From Phascolarctos cinereus (taxonomy: Eukaryota > Chordata > Mammalia > Diprotodontia > Phascolarctidae): DNA of 64,000 nt. Location of the stretch: contig NW_018344068.1 in NCBI RefSeq assembly GCF_002099425.1, positions 1,780,001 to 1,844,000 on the forward strand, given 5' to 3'. Made by a program: the position numbers and the translations under genes. Below the pieces are notes generated by a model. It did not search any database. It had not been told where the DNA came from and saw nothing but the letters and a program-made list of their open reading frames with translations. Each line of letters begins with the position of its first letter. Within the stretch, counting starts at the first letter, position 1. Of this stretch, positions 12,462 through 56,294 are shown piece by piece.

Positions 12462-14059
12462 GAAGACTAGAACCTACGTCTCCTGACTCCTGGAGTCAGT
12501 ATATACACAGCACCAAACTTAGAACGTGGCTCTTCCATTTCTTCATATAAGGATGCTCAGTTCTTTCAGGAAGAGCATGGCGGAGAGGAAAGAGGATGAT
12601 TTTGGTGTTTCTCTTCTTTGCCCGTTTTCTGCCAAACCTGAAATTGGCTCCTGGGAAGCACGATCTGAAAGGCAATGGTTCTGTCTTAGAACTTCATAAT
12701 CTATGGGGTTGACCACCAGGATCTTTTGTTTGACCACAGGGAGGGAAGTCATGCTAGTCCTATAATCAATAACCCCTGTCCTTCCTGTTTTCATCTCTCT
12801 TCTCTTGGGACTCTCCTGACCCTTGTGGGAGTTGTGGGAAGGCCCCAAGTGCCACTGCTGTTTTTGCTGAGCAGATAGTTTCCCAACGCTTTTTATTATC
12901 CAAACATAAATCACATCTTCAGCCCATGGTGTGGTAGGTTTTCAGTGGAATTTGGCTGTGATGACTGAGCATCGAATGGCCTATTCCTGAGGACTGGAGA
13001 CCCCTAGTTCACAATTGATCTTGGCCACAGTTCCCAGGAAAATAAGTGATGTCCTTTGAAAGCTTGGGATCCTCTTTGTGCTTTCCTAGGAGATACTGAG
13101 TGCCTTTTAAGCTCAGTTTGATTAATATTTATTGAATGCCCTTGGGACACATAGCATTTTACAATATTGGGTGGTGGTAAAGGAAATCAGTTTTAATTCT
13201 GAGCTAAAGAAGAAAAGGTCACTAGGAAAATCTAATTTTCCTTTAGTATAGAATCCAGTGTTGTGGCTGGATTTTTTGTTGTTAAGAGGTATGCTTAAGA
13301 GGTTGAAACTTCCACCAGGGATCAAATGGGACTGCCCATGCCATAGCCCCAGAGGATTTCCCATGTCCATAAGCTATACCAGGTAAAGGGTCTTTCAGGA
13401 TTAATTCCTTTTTTATTTTATTTTTTATCTATAATGCTACTGCAAAAATTTTTTGGCATTTAGGAAAGTCATCCAGGTAAAGCCCATGGAGAGTTATTCA
13501 CCTAGACCAGATGTATTTCTAGTTCAGTTCCAGATTAATAATGATGTTATTTACATAGACATGGTCCAAAAGTAAATTGTTGAACTAACCAAAATAGCAC
13601 ATTATAGCATTTCAGCACTAGGGGCTTTTGCTACAGTATGATAACAAGGATGTTAGTTATAAAGTTATGATCCTTCTTGTTAGGGTAATTTGGTGGTGAG
13701 GAACTAGAATAGCTTCAGTGTAGAAGTTGTATATTTCCCATGAGCCATAGCTGTCTATTTCCTTTTGAAGATCTCAGAAGAGTTGTGGATTTGTATTTTT
13801 GGGGTGAACTTCTCTTGCTATGTAGTTTAGTGTCAGGAAATATTTGATGTCTTTTTTTTTTAAGTCTTTTTGCTCTGAAGATTATTTTCTGATTATTTTT
13901 TTCTTTGCTCTGTTTCTTCTTGCCTTTTTGTTCATTTACTGAGTCACCAACCCATGTTCCAGAAATGTATAGCAGAGAAGAGAGTGACTGAGAACCAGGG
14001 CATGAGGGATGCCAAGGCCCGTCCATAATTTTACCAATCCTACAAACATCCTGGAGTCA
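12462..14059. other. No gene recognised
   Basis: Between the two LTR-like fragments. A 123-codon minus frame at 12543-12914 has no recognisable domain and is taken as chance. Nothing else assignable. Confidence 0.35.
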
Positions 14060-14455
14060 CAACCTAGAAAGAGATTTGCACTCCTGCCTCCCAGGACTTG
14101 AGTGCCAAGGAGTTCATCTTGGCCTAATTGGGGAGCCTGAAATTTGGGCCTGGGGAGGTTTATCACAGCTGGTGGTCTGTCACAGCTGTCCACTTCATTC
14201 TGGCCCCACACACAGTTCTGCCTCTGTCCAATCGAAGTTTTCCCCATCCTCCCTGTGGGAGGATGGTGGTTACACTGAGTGAGCCCCAGTAATGGTTTGC
14301 AAAGCCTGCATACAGAAACTAGGGACCCAGGGGAGAGACCTAGACACCAGAATGGCTGCTCTGCCTGTTGTATCTTAGGCTTCAGCAAAAAAGGGATTAT
14401 CACAGAGGTTTGGTCTAGAGCTCTGGGAAATAATAAAGTGTTGCTTGAGAGAAAA
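14060..14455 (+). mobile_element. LTR-like sequence (fossil, probably endogenous retrovirus-derived)
   Basis: It includes 14256-14386, which is repeated in inverted orientation at 12331-12461, and ends with AATAAA at 14432-14437 followed by gtgttgcttgagag, as in the R/U5 end of an LTR. The 5' boundary is unclear. No internal retroviral coding region is seen, so it is most likely a solo LTR. Family and age not determined. Confidence 0.5.
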
Positions 14456-16324
14456 GCAAATGAGATCAAAAAAAAAAAAAGACAAGTTTTCTTCCTTTGT
14501 GAACCAGAAGGATTTGGCTGGAATGTATCGTGTTAGACAATTCAGTCTTCATACCTTGTTAAGAAGAACAATTGATTTTTCCACCAGAGAGAGTGACTAC
14601 AACAGATTTAAAGGATGTTTTGAGGTATGGAAGGCCTTTTTCTCCCCTTTCTCCTCTTACCTGGGTTTTACCATTGAAAATAACAGAGAATAATCTAGCA
14701 AGGTCTGCCTTGATCTCTAGGCAACCATACATTTTGATATTAAAGGTAGGAATCCCCAGATTTTGGATTTCCTCCACCCACCCCCCTGCAATTCTTTCAT
14801 GGTTCACCCTTTTCTCACTTGGGTTATGAAGCTAACATCCTGTGAAAATCTATCATGTTCCAGAACTGCCTTGGCAAAAAGTGTATTTGGCCACCTGGTC
14901 TCCCTATAAATTGTCCTTATCTATAAAGAAGTCACATAGTATGAAGCTCCAGCCCCTGGGGAGAACTTTGCCCTCAGGTCCTAGTGGGTGAAGATGGTAT
15001 GAGAAAAGGAAAGTGTGCTCCTTGCTTAAGAGAGATAAATTCATGGTACCTTTTCTTGTCTCTGACACAAGAAAAGCAAAATTCCCAGGAGCTGGACCAA
15101 AGGGCACAGCATGCCCCCAAACTCTGCCCATAATTCCCCTGTTCTCCCAGGCATTTGAGACCCTCTGGAGCCAGCCTGAAGGTCTTAATTAAATATTAGG
15201 GTGTGCTTGTGATGAGTCCCTCTTAACAATACAGCTGGGCTTTATATTATTTTCTTTTCCCTTGGGAGGTGAAACCAGGTCTGCCCTTCTGTTGCTTTAC
15301 TCCTGGCACCTCCTTAGCCTATCCTCTCAGGTGGAGGCAATCTGTTCTAATTAAGCTAAGGGGTATTTGTGGGCCTTAACTTGATTTCTATTTTTGTGCT
15401 ATGTTTTTCTATCCTCCCCCACTTCCTGCTTTTGTTAGGGTTTCTTGATGTGTGGCAAAGCTCTAGAGTTGGGTGGCATTCACGTTGAAATCTACATTTC
15501 AGCTTGTCATTTCCCCACACTGGTAATTGTTTTAGTCAAAATAAAGTTGCCTCCTGAAGTCTCTGTGGAATCTAAGCCAGAGTGACCAGGACAGCTCTCA
15601 GCCAGAGATCCCAGAGTATCTAAGAGAGAAGGTGGGCTTAGCTAGATTGAGTTGTTTGTTGTCACATCATAATATTATTTCATTCACTGTAGGACGTGGC
15701 CCCTATTGAGGCTTTGATTTCCTTGTTTACTCAAAAGTTTCTCTGATTACAGTACTCTAAGACTAGCCTGGATCTCCCGTGACCTCTGAGACCACAAGGA
15801 AGAAATATAGTTTTGGGGGAAATTTAATCTTAAGTCTCCAGAAAATTCAAACTAGCCCCCATCTCCCATTGGATCAGTTTGAGCAGAGAGGTCTTGTTCC
15901 TTCTCGTTTTCTCCTGCTTTCTAAGTGACTTTTGTAACCAAGTGCTTAGGGCCTGAACAAGCAGTAAGTCTCATTCAAAGAAGGGGATAGTTTAAGCCAT
16001 GGACACTTTCTGGAGTTGTATTGAAGCTGTTACACATGGCTTCATGGCTTCCACCCCCAGATCTGCAGTGTGTCCCTTTAGCAGCTTCCCTTCTGCGTTC
16101 CCAGCCTTTTCTCACGGCCTCAGAACCAGAATATATATAGCCTCTTGGACACAGCTACAAAGACCTATGGAATTTAGAAAATAGTGGTGAATTATCCTGG
16201 CTCCTTGGGCCCTGGAAGCTAGCTGACCTATAAGGTCTGAAGTAGGCATTAGCCATATGGCGCTCACCCCCAGTGCCTCCCCTTCAGACTGAAGCCCTAT
16301 GAGGACGAGGGGGATGTGGCTTCA
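14456..16324. other. No gene recognised
   Basis: Noncoding sequence with a short A-run at 14467-14480. I see no supported feature. Confidence 0.4.
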
Positions 16325-16465
16325 TAGAGTGGCAGCCAGATGTAAAATGATCCACATCCTGCTACTGATTTCCAGTGAGGCCTTGGACAAATGTTTTGAT
16401 TTCTCATGGGCTCAGTTTCTTCCTATGTAAAATGAGGCTAATAATCCTTATGTTACTTGCAGAAG
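16325..16465 (+). repeat. MIR/CORE-SINE, partial
   Basis: Landmarks: ccagtgaggccttggacaaa, ggctcagtttcttcctatgt, aaaatgaggctaataatcct. Confidence 0.7.
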
Positions 16466-16768
16466 TGTTGTGCTCCAGTGGCTCTGACCTCACCGATGTG
16501 CACTTCTTTCACTGGTTCAGATTGCAGCTCATCCACGCCTTCTTCTCTCTTGTGATGCTTGTCTTTTGTTGTTTCATAGATCCTGCAGCAAGAAACCACC
16601 TTATGTATGAGAGGTTTTTCTCTACATTTTTTGTCATTTTGAGGGTGAGGGTGCCAGTGGCGCATTTGGGCTAGGCATCCGTTATCCTTCACTTGTATTT
16701 TATGACTAACTCACCTCCTTTTCTGACTGCACATTTTTTAGACCTAGATGATATATCCCTTAGACATG

Positions 16769-16995
16769 AGAGGCAGTATAGGACAGTGGTTGGAGAGTAG
16801 CCTCAAAGTGAAGAAGACCCAGGTTCTAGGCCATCTCTGACGTGTTGGTTCTGTGTCTTGAAGCAAGTCATTCTACCTCTCAGTAACCCCTAGGTAATTC
16901 CATTAAGGCTGCAAACTGCAGAACAGTTGCCATTGGTAGTGGAAGCTTCCCCCTTGGGTGCTCTCTGCACCAATGAAATTATAGATCTTGGAGGG
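16769..16995 (+). repeat. tRNA-derived marsupial SINE, second type
   Basis: A head like gaggcagtataggacagtgg and a distinctive 3' half (ctctcagtaacccctaggta, gcaaactgcagaacag, ccaatgaaattatagatctt). The copy at 38805-39015 shares the same order. Confidence 0.75.
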
Positions 16996-19312
16996 AAAAA
17001 AAAAATCCCTCATTCCACTTGTGGGTTGTAGGCAATCACTGAAAATATTCTGTAGCACATTGTTTTACACATACACACATAATTATTATAAGTACTGTGC
17101 AATTTCCTAAATTCTAGCCTACTCTCTTTCTGCTGTTCAGTTCATTGACTATCTGTAATGCATCTACCTGCTGCCCAACTGTGCACTGATGTCTTGATTC
17201 AACAAGCTGACCAGTCATAGGTATGTCACAATGTAGTCAATAGGAATTTTACGTCCATTCAGTTGGTTCTGTATAGATTATTGGGTAATCTTATGTCTCG
17301 TCATGGGGATCCTTTCGTGTTCTGGAGCTCAGTGCCATCCAAACAATATTCACAAACAAGAAGATCTAAAGGTCACGTAAGGGATCTTTGTAAGACATCA
17401 TTCATGACAGAAGTAAGCACCTTTGATAAATATACATATCTCCATTTTATGCCTTCTTGATGTTAAAGTAGGTCACTGAACAGAGGTTATGATGATCTTC
17501 CTCTGTGTTCTGTATGAATCAAATGTTCCAAGAACCTTGAGAGGGAATGAGCTTTCTTGTGAGGTTGGATAACCATTTTTCAAGGGTGTGGTAGAAGTTA
17601 CAGGTTGTATTCTTCTGAGGTCCTTCCCAACTCTGAGATTCATCCTACTTACCACTTCTAGGTAATAGGCAAGTCTGGTTTCCCTAACAGTAATTCTCTT
17701 TTTATTTTTCAATAGAGCTAATGTCTATAAGGGTTCCTGCCTCATCATATGTCTCTGGGATTTCATGTCTATCTGCCCCCTCACAGCCATTCCTTGACAC
17801 TAGGACTATAATCGTTCCCTACCCTTTGACCATGGCTTTTTCAACTCATTCCCCCATATCTTCAGCTCTGCTGACCTTGTCCCCCATGCCAACCCATTCT
17901 CTTCATACTCCTTTTCAGTCTTCTCTCTGGTGGGAGAGGTGGAAAGTGGGAGAATCTTTTCAATATTTTTGTCGGTGGTAATTCTCCCATTCCACAGCTC
18001 CACCAGAGAGCTCATTCACCATGAGCATGGAGTTGTGATTTAGATCAGAATTTTTGCAATAGACTATATATTGTTTATTGTGTGAGTGGCCAATACTTCT
18101 AGTCACAGAGTCATATAAAAAGCCAGCATCCAAAGTAATCACAATTAATAACACTGGTCACTGGCCAGGGGATTTTCTTTACTTTGAATATTTGTGTCAA
18201 GTGCCAAGAAATAAAGGAAATTCTTTGGTTCCACAAACCAGAAGTACTTGAAGTGAGTAGCCTTTCTATGGGGTTGCTAAGCAGCATATTTGTGTTCTTG
18301 GAGAGAATAGAAGTGGTGAATTTTGTTTTCCCTCATTCTGTCCTGAAGAAGAGGGAGACTAATCAGTTTTTCCAAGTTTGCCCAGTTGAGAAGCACTCTT
18401 GAAATATATATACTCTCAGTAAATGGGCTCATATAAGGAACTGAGTCTTAAAACATTTTAATTTTATATTTCTACAAGGAGTGAACCCTCATTTATCTCT
18501 CTCAGTCTCTCTCTAAAGAAACGCATATTATTGAAGAATTAAAAATACGTTTTGTCATTCCCATCCATTAAACTCCTATTCCCTTGCTTCATCATGGTAT
18601 AAAGACAATCATGGGTTCTTGAAGGCCATGACAATGGAACACTAGTTCTGGAAAAGCTTTGGGTGTAGTCATTTGAGGACTAATCTAAGTTCGTTCCCAA
18701 ATATATCATTAGGATGATGAGATTCTTCTGCCACAACATTATCAAACAATTATCAAAGACTATCTACAATATTATGAATAGCTTACAGTCTGCACAAGTT
18801 CAGGCAATACCCACAACAGTGACATCCTGGATCCCTAAATTACTAAAAATCTCCACGCACTCTGTGGTAAGGGTCAGAATGGAACCATACAAACTCCATT
18901 GTGTTCCAGGTTTGGAAAGAGGCCATAATACAATGTCTCTGTTATGATGTAACCAGTACTGATACCACACTGGACATTTCTATCTTTGTTCAAATAGCCA
19001 TACCACTGCTTCATTCCATCAAGTCTTCTCTCCACTCCCAGTTAGCTGTTTGTGGTCTTACTGGGTCCAGTCTGTAGGCTGAACATTTCATCATCCTTTT
19101 TACATGCCCCACTCAACCTCTTTTTGAATGAAAGCCTTTCTGAAATATATCTGACTTGCTTCATTTGCAAGTGGTCCTACATGTCATCTTTTCTGCTGTG
19201 TGTTCTCTGACTTCAAGATTCTGCATTTCCCATTTTGTAAAAGTGGATGTGGAGTAAGGTACCTTAGACTCTAACTCTTGGAGCTGTCAGAATGTCAGAG
19301 CCGGCCATGACT
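16996..19312. other. No gene recognised
   Basis: About 2.3 kb of unique-looking noncoding sequence. A short block near 17600-17645 (gaggtccttcccaactctga) resembles the 3' end of L3/CR1. Confidence 0.4.
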
Positions 19313-19398
19313 ATAGAAGGTCAGAGCCAGAAGGGACCTTAGAAATTATCTAGTTCAACTTGCTCATTTTACAGATGAGAAAACTGAGATGCAGAGGG
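19313..19398 (-). repeat. MIR-type SINE fragment
   Basis: cagaagggaccttagaaatt followed by cattttacagatgagaaaac, the plus-strand appearance of a minus-oriented MIR-type element. Confidence 0.65.
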
Positions 19399-19649
19399 GG
19401 AAAGGACTGTGTCGAGAGCTTCGTTCTTTGGGGACAGTGCAGTGACAGTTGGGCTTTGTCCTGTTGGAACAGCAAGAATATTACCCTGCCAAGAAAAACA
19501 GAACCACCCAGGAGGTCATTACTTTCGCTGTTGTGTTGTTATTGTTTACAGTTAAACATTTGTCGAACATCAGTAGTCAGCTAACTGCTGTGTAGAATCC
19601 AGAATCAGACATAGCCCCTGCCCAGGGAGGCGTTTGTAGGACATATCAT

Positions 19650-19823
19650 TAAAGGACCTCAGAATTCATCTAGCCTATTGTCCATATTTTACAGATTGAA
19701 AGCGAGGCCCAGAGACATTAAGCAACTTGCCTAATGTCACCCAGGCAATAAGTAGTTAAATCAGGATTCAAACCCACATGCTCTGACTCCAAATCCAATG
19801 CTCTTTCCACTCTGCCATGTCAG
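19650..19823 (-). repeat. MIR-type SINE
   Basis: Landmarks: atattttacagattgaaagc, aagcaacttgcctaatgtca, ttcaaacccacatgctctga, tgctctttccactctgccat. Confidence 0.8.
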
Positions 19824-19894
19824 TGGGAGGATCCAGGGAAAGAAAAACAAAGGGAGAGGAGAAAAGCTGAATGGGACATCAGCAGGATCCGAGA

Positions 19895-20115
19895 AAGGCA
19901 GCATGATTTGGTGCAAAGAGCACAGAATATGGAGTTAGAATACCTAGGTTTGAACTGTAGCTCCACCACTTATTGTATGACCTTGGGTAAATTATTTCAC
20001 CTTACTGAGTCTCAGTTTCTTTATTTGTAAAGTGGGAGGAAATACTTTCACTTTTCCTACTTCATTGGTTTGTTCTGAGGAAATCAGTTTTTAAATGTAA
20101 AGTTATTGACGTTAT
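19895..20115 (+). repeat. MIR SINE
   Basis: Landmarks: ggcagcatgatttggtgcaa, ctccaccacttattgtatga, ccttgggtaaattatttcac, ctgagtctcagtttctttat. Confidence 0.8.
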
Positions 20116-20742
20116 CTTTGTGACTCTGGGGTTGGATGTGACATTGTAGTCACACAGCTCACCCAGGGAGAAACCTTGAAGTCATCTCTTGGGCCAGCGG
20201 TTTGAGTAAGAAAGAGCTGGGGAAAGGCCAAGTTAGAAACCTCTTGGCCTTCAGTGAAGCATTAAGCAAGAAGATATGTGTAGGCATGGGAACAAGTTGA
20301 CCTGGGCTTCTCCTCAGGGTGGCAGCTATGGCACCCCTATCTCTTCCTCTGACTTCTCTTTTCCTCTCTTTTTTCTTTTTCCTTGCTTGTTCCCCCACTT
20401 TGGATTTCTCTAGTTGTACTTCCTCTTTCACATCTCCCCCTTTCTTTGCCTATTCCTACGCAAACTCACCTTCTGCTCATTGCTTCAACATATTTTGGTC
20501 TGAGAGTCAGTCACAGGACCTTCCTTTTTCCTATCTCTGTCTTCTCTAGAAAAGCATCCTAGGACTCACAGTGAGGACATCATAGACTCTCTTCAAGGGC
20601 AAAGTAAGTGAGGATACTGAGTGAAGGAACAAATGACTGCAACTTTGGTGAGGCTGATGGGCCTCAGGTGAGAGTGTGGAAACTCTCTTCAGCCCCTGGT
20701 AGCTTTAGAGCAATTACATGCCTTCCCAGGAGTGGGAGAATC
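20116..20742. other. No gene recognised
   Basis: Noncoding sequence, partly pyrimidine-rich (20330-20460). Nothing supported. Confidence 0.4.
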
Positions 20743-20875
20743 ATAGATTTTGAGCTGGGAGGGACCACAGAGGCCATCAAGGCCAACTCCCTCATTTTAC
20801 AGATGAGGAAGCTGAGGCACAGAGAGGTTGTGACTTGTTCAGGTTCAAACAGCTAGTAAGTGTCTGAGGTGGAGG
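20743..20875 (-). repeat. MIR-type SINE
   Basis: Landmarks: tcatagattttgagctggga, ctcattttacagatgaggaa, gctagtaagtgtctgagg. A related 50-bp fragment follows at 20908-20960. Confidence 0.8.
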
Positions 20876-21443
20876 AAAATGGGTAGTTGAATTGGTTCTT
20901 AGTAGAGTCAAACAATTTAATCACAAAGTTGGAAGGGACCTTAGAAGTCACTTAATCAGTAATCTCCCTCCTCCTCCTCTCCGTAAACCTGGAAAATGAT
21001 CATTCATCTTTTCAACAATCCTGATATCTAGTAAGCACTTAATAAATGCCTGCAAATTAATTGATTCTTGAAGACCTCCAGTGACCAGGGGATCACAGTC
21101 CCATTGAAGCAGCTTGTTCTGCTTTTGGCTAGGAGGCTTTTCCTTAGGTTGACCTGCCTTTCCCATTCTACTTGTTGACCTTAGAGTTTCCCTCGGGTAC
21201 CAAGCAGCACGAGGGCAAACTTCCTCCTGTTCTCTTCGTCTTACTGGTCCCTGTCTTCCTCCTGATGTGAATCAGGTCCCCTCAGCTTTCCCACTCCTAA
21301 AGTATGAATTGAATTGGAGACAGCCCTAGGAGACCCCTCAGCATCTTGTGACTGGAGGGCAGCAATAGGCTGGGCACCTAAGTCCTTCACATTCACACCA
21401 GACACTTATGGGCTGGAAATGACACCTGTCCCTTCTCTTGCAG

Positions 21444-21465
21444 CCACACCCATTCGCCTGGTTCT
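21444..21465 (+). other. CAPN15: 5' UTR part of the first coding exon, with its splice acceptor
   Basis: A pyrimidine-rich stretch and CTCTTGCAG at 21435-21443 form a good acceptor 22 nt upstream of the start codon. This implies at least one noncoding exon upstream. I could not find that exon or a CpG-island promoter in 1-21,443. Confidence 0.75.
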
Positions 21466-52588
<31,123 letters not shown>

Positions 52589-53761
52589 CCCTTGTTCTGC
52601 CCTTCTAGGGGCATCTCACTTTCCTCCCCCAATCCCAGCCTCTCTTCGCTTCATGCCTTCTCAGTTTGTTGAGGTTCCCAGCCCCTTCTGCTCTTCAGGG
52701 CAGCAGAACCCACCAATCTCCTGACCTCTCTCTGTTCCCCTTCCCTCACCCACAGCCACTCCCTCGTCTTTTTGATTACTCTAAGGGTTCTTCTGGAGTC
52801 TCTGCCTTGGAGCCAGCACACCTGAAGTGAAGTCCCATGCCCTGGGTCTTTCTTTCCTGTTTCTGCCCTAGAGTAGAATGGGAGAGATCAGACCAGCTGG
52901 GCTTGGGATTCCTATCACTTCCCCTCCCCCTAGTTGCATGCACTTTATGAGGGAGACTCGGAAGATGTAGGGGGCAGGGACTTAACAATGCTTGAACCTT
53001 AGAAATCTCAGGATCCCCACCCAAGGGACATAGTCCTGTAGCCTGAAGTGGGCATTACCAGCCTCCTGATTCTGACATCCTTCTACTTATTGAGTGGAGA
53101 GCTGAAGGTGGCTGGCCCCAGCGGCATGATGTGGTGGTGAGCCCTCGTGGTCCAGGATCCAGCTGTGGCATCAGCTTCTGCAAAACAAAATACCTCTAAC
53201 AAAGACTCTGCTTGTCTCCACTGCGGCCAGTCCCTGGGAAGCTGCTAGAGATCTAGATGGGTGCAGAAAAGAGAGTATAAGGGCTGGGGATCAAGAGTGG
53301 GTTGGAGGAGATATCCCTCTGAGCCCCTCTTCTAGTTTCTTCTATCATGGGAATTTGGGGGTCCTTCCCCTTGAAAATTTGAGCCAGGATTTCAAACCAC
53401 AAAACCAAAATGCTCTTGGGGGCAGGATTGGAGGCGCTTTGGTGTTTATGGAAGGAAGGCTTCCAGTGGAGGTACCTGGCTCGGAGCTTTCAGGTCCAAG
53501 TTCACCTCTTCCTTCCCCTTCCCTGGTTCATCTCCTTTCAGGGATACAGCAGCCATCTCCCTCTTTCCACTTCCCAACCTTACCCAGGTAATAGGGACCT
53601 GCTGCCCCAATATGAAGGACTAGGGTCCTGAAGGATCCTGGTTTTCCACACGTTCTGTGAGGAGTGTTTGTCAGCAGCTGGGCAGGAAGACAAGCTAGGC
53701 CCAGAACTGTGTTTTGAAACTTTTAGTAAAACAGAACAAAACTGTGTCTAAAGGAGATGGG

Positions 53762-53767
53762 AATAAA
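53762..53767 (+). terminator. Possible proximal poly(A) signal
   Basis: AATAAA lies 1.17 kb after the CAPN15 stop. The sequence after it is A/G-rich with no clear GT-rich element, so use is uncertain. Confidence 0.35.
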
Positions 53768-55580
53768 AACGGGGAGTACAAAGGCCTGGATTCTGACAGA
53801 AGGTCCTCTCTCGCCTCTCCTCCTGACCCCTTCCCCTCCCATCCCCACCAATGATACTATGCAACTCCTGGAGAGAGCAGTGCTAGGATAGAAGCCATGC
53901 CCTGAGGGTGGAGAGACAGGGCCTGCCTTCTGCTCCCACCTTCCCTGGGGTGGGAAGAGGCTGCAATGGCAGGGAATTTCACTTTGGCCCCTTTGTGGTA
54001 GTTATAACTATTCTGTGTCCAGTGTGGCCTAGGATAGGGGCAGGAGGGAAATGTCCAAAGGATCCCTAAGTGGCCACGTTGCTGATGGCAGATCATTTTG
54101 TTTGTACTGACATTCTGTCTTGAACCTTTAAGCAAACTCTTCTGCCTTGTGAGCCCAGGACAGTAGGGCTGACAAATTTGTTCTCACCTCCTGGGGAAAG
54201 GGTTGAGATGGAGTGGGAGATCTGTCTCATTCGAGGAGGAGGCCAGTAGTCTCACTTCTCTTGCCCCAAAGGTTCTTGATGTGATGGATATCTGTTTGGT
54301 GTGGCCCTGGAACTCAGCTGGGATCAGTGAGTTCCAGCCTATGCCAGGCTTTCCCTCCCAGCCCCCAGCATTGGCTGCCCAGGGCTGCAGCCACTAGTGC
54401 CCCGCCTGTCTCCAACTCAGAACAACCTACCATCCCAGAGTATCAGGGCCATCATTGTCCTGACCCCCATTCTGGTTCCTGGAGGGTTTAGAGGGCCTTA
54501 GAAACCCATCTCCCTTTTGGAAACACAAAACAGACAGGGCTACCAGTCCCATGAGGTTTTAAGTTTTGTACTAAGTAAAACTAGCACTTGTGAAAACTAG
54601 GATCCCTCCCCTCCATGACTCCATAGGTGCTAAGTTTTTAAACCCAGGGCCCTCTCTGGGCATTGTACCCCAGCAGCAGGGGTAAGGGAAAGTCCAGTTT
54701 GAGTCATTGTTCCCACTTGGCTCTGGCTCCAACTGAGACCAGCCAGCCTGGCGTCCTGTTGGGCAGGGGCCCGATTTAGTGCCAGGCTCAACAAAGACTT
54801 CAGAATAATAATTCAGGTTTCAGAAAAGTACTAAATAGAAGCATGTCACAGTGTAGCATAGCTCCCAGCTTCACGCATTTGGATATCCCCCAGATCAAAT
54901 CCCATCTTCACCAGCTAGCCGCTCCCAGCAGCCAATCCCAATGCCAGGTGGTTAGCCTGGTACACACATTAGTCTCATCCCCAGTATCCATTTTGCAGAG
55001 GGCCTTTTGCTGTCATTAGGTTACCAAAATCCTCTCTCATATACTCAAGCCCCAGCTCTTTTTTCGGAAGCCCAGGGTGAAAATCCAGCCTCTGGGGTGC
55101 GGGTGGGGATAGAGTCTCAGACTCGGGGCCCAGGTGGCTGGTAGTGCCCCAGCAATTGCTTTCCCCACCACCGTCCCTATCCCTCTCCCCCCTGCGATGT
55201 ACCCTTTCCTCCCAGCATTCCCTGTGCCCCTAATACCAGAGTGGGGCGCAGCAGTGGGATGTTGAATTCTTTGGTGTCTGTTTTGTGAATGTCTGAGCCT
55301 GGGCTCCCTGCAGGAGGGAAGAAGGGGAAGGAGGCTCACCAATCCTGGGTACTCCTGCCCCCAGCCCTCCCACAGGACCCCACCTCTGCACTGCCTCATC
55401 AGACCTGCTGCCCCTTCCCCTGGCAGCGGGGAGCCAAGCTCATCCAACCCTTTGTTTCTGTGGTTCCCTTTTTTAAAAAAAAAAAATCTGTCAAAAAATA
55501 CCTAAAACACTATAATCTGCCCTCCCTTTTCTCCTTTTTATTTCCTTTTATTCTCTCTGAGCTGTGAATATTTTTAACCC

Positions 55581-55588
55581 TGTAAATA
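55581..55588 (+). promoter_or_regulatory. Pumilio response element in the probable 3' UTR
   Basis: TGTAAATA fits the PUM consensus TGTANATA and lies about 115 nt before the distal AATAAA, where functional 3' UTR elements often sit. Function is inferred. Confidence 0.45.
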
Positions 55589-55702
55589 CTGTCCAGCTCT
55601 TATGAAACATAGGCTATTTTGTCAATTGTAAATCAGAACTGTAATCCCTGTATGATACGAATTCTCCATGGGTGGTTTTCAGACTCAGGCTCCAATGGAC
55701 CA

Positions 55703-55708
55703 AATAAA
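55703..55708 (+). terminator. CAPN15: Probable distal poly(A) signal of CAPN15
   Basis: AATAAA is followed at once by AAGTTTTGTTTTTT, a good U/GU-rich downstream element. Cleavage would be near 55720-55730. It closes the long repeat-free stretch after the stop codon. Confidence 0.65.
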
Positions 55709-55729
55709 AAGTTTTGTTTTTTAATGAAC

Positions 55730-55970
55730 TCCCGGAGTCCACTCTTGTCTTCACCCCCACCCCAACTCGAGGTTTCCTCCTATCACTAGCTCTGGACAGA
55801 ACGGCCTGTGTGGTGAGACGGGAAGGAGACATGGGCTGCTCAGAGCTCTCCTGGAGTCCATTTCTGCCTGGGATATCTCAGCCCCTCGGAGAAAGCTCCC
55901 CAAGGTGGGCCTCCTGATCCGGCATTTGGGCCTAAGAACCTCTCATGTCACAACCAGGGTCTCTGGGTAC
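55730..55970. other. Intergenic after CAPN15, nothing recognised
   Basis: Starts right after the distal poly(A) site. No supported feature. Confidence 0.4.
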
Positions 55971-55974
55971 CCTA

Positions 55975-56150
55975 GTGGCCCGAATCCCACTTGTGACACC
56001 AGCTGTATGACCCTGGGCGAGTCTCAGCCTTTCTTGGTCTTGATTTTCTCACTTGGGGTGTTTCTCAGGGTTCCAGTGAAATAACATATATAAAACACTG
56101 CGGTCCTTGGAGCACTCCATAAATGTCAGCGGTGATTATCATCACTGGCC
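55975..56150 (+). repeat. MIR SINE
   Basis: Landmarks: gacaccagctgtatgaccct, gggcgagtctcagcctttct, gcactccataaatgtcagcg. Confidence 0.75.
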
Positions 56151-56294
56151 TGGCCTTGCGGAAGCTCCAGCTGTGGGGAGTGACCCTGCAGTTACCATCC
56201 TAGATGCAGTTGCCCCAAGCTAAGCTCCCGGTGCTTTCTGTCCCAGGGAACACCTCTCCCTCTTCTCTGCTGCTGGCTGAGGTCTGAGAAGAAG

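Larger units (their letters stand above)
52589..55725 (+). other. CAPN15: Probable CAPN15 3' UTR, about 3.1 kb
   Basis: After the stop codon there is about 3.1 kb with no clear SINE or LINE insertion, unlike the repeat-dense flanks on either side. It ends in a well-formed AATAAA with a T-rich tract downstream. This fits a long terminal exon. A separate overlapping transcript cannot be excluded from sequence alone. Confidence 0.6.

Noticed and set aside
12543-12914. 123-codon minus-strand open frame
   Set aside because: No domain, no splice context, next to a repeat; consistent with chance.
13936-14469. 177-codon minus-strand open frame
   Set aside because: Overlaps the LTR-like repeat and shares its sequence with 12.3 kb in another orientation; repeat-derived, no known protein similarity.
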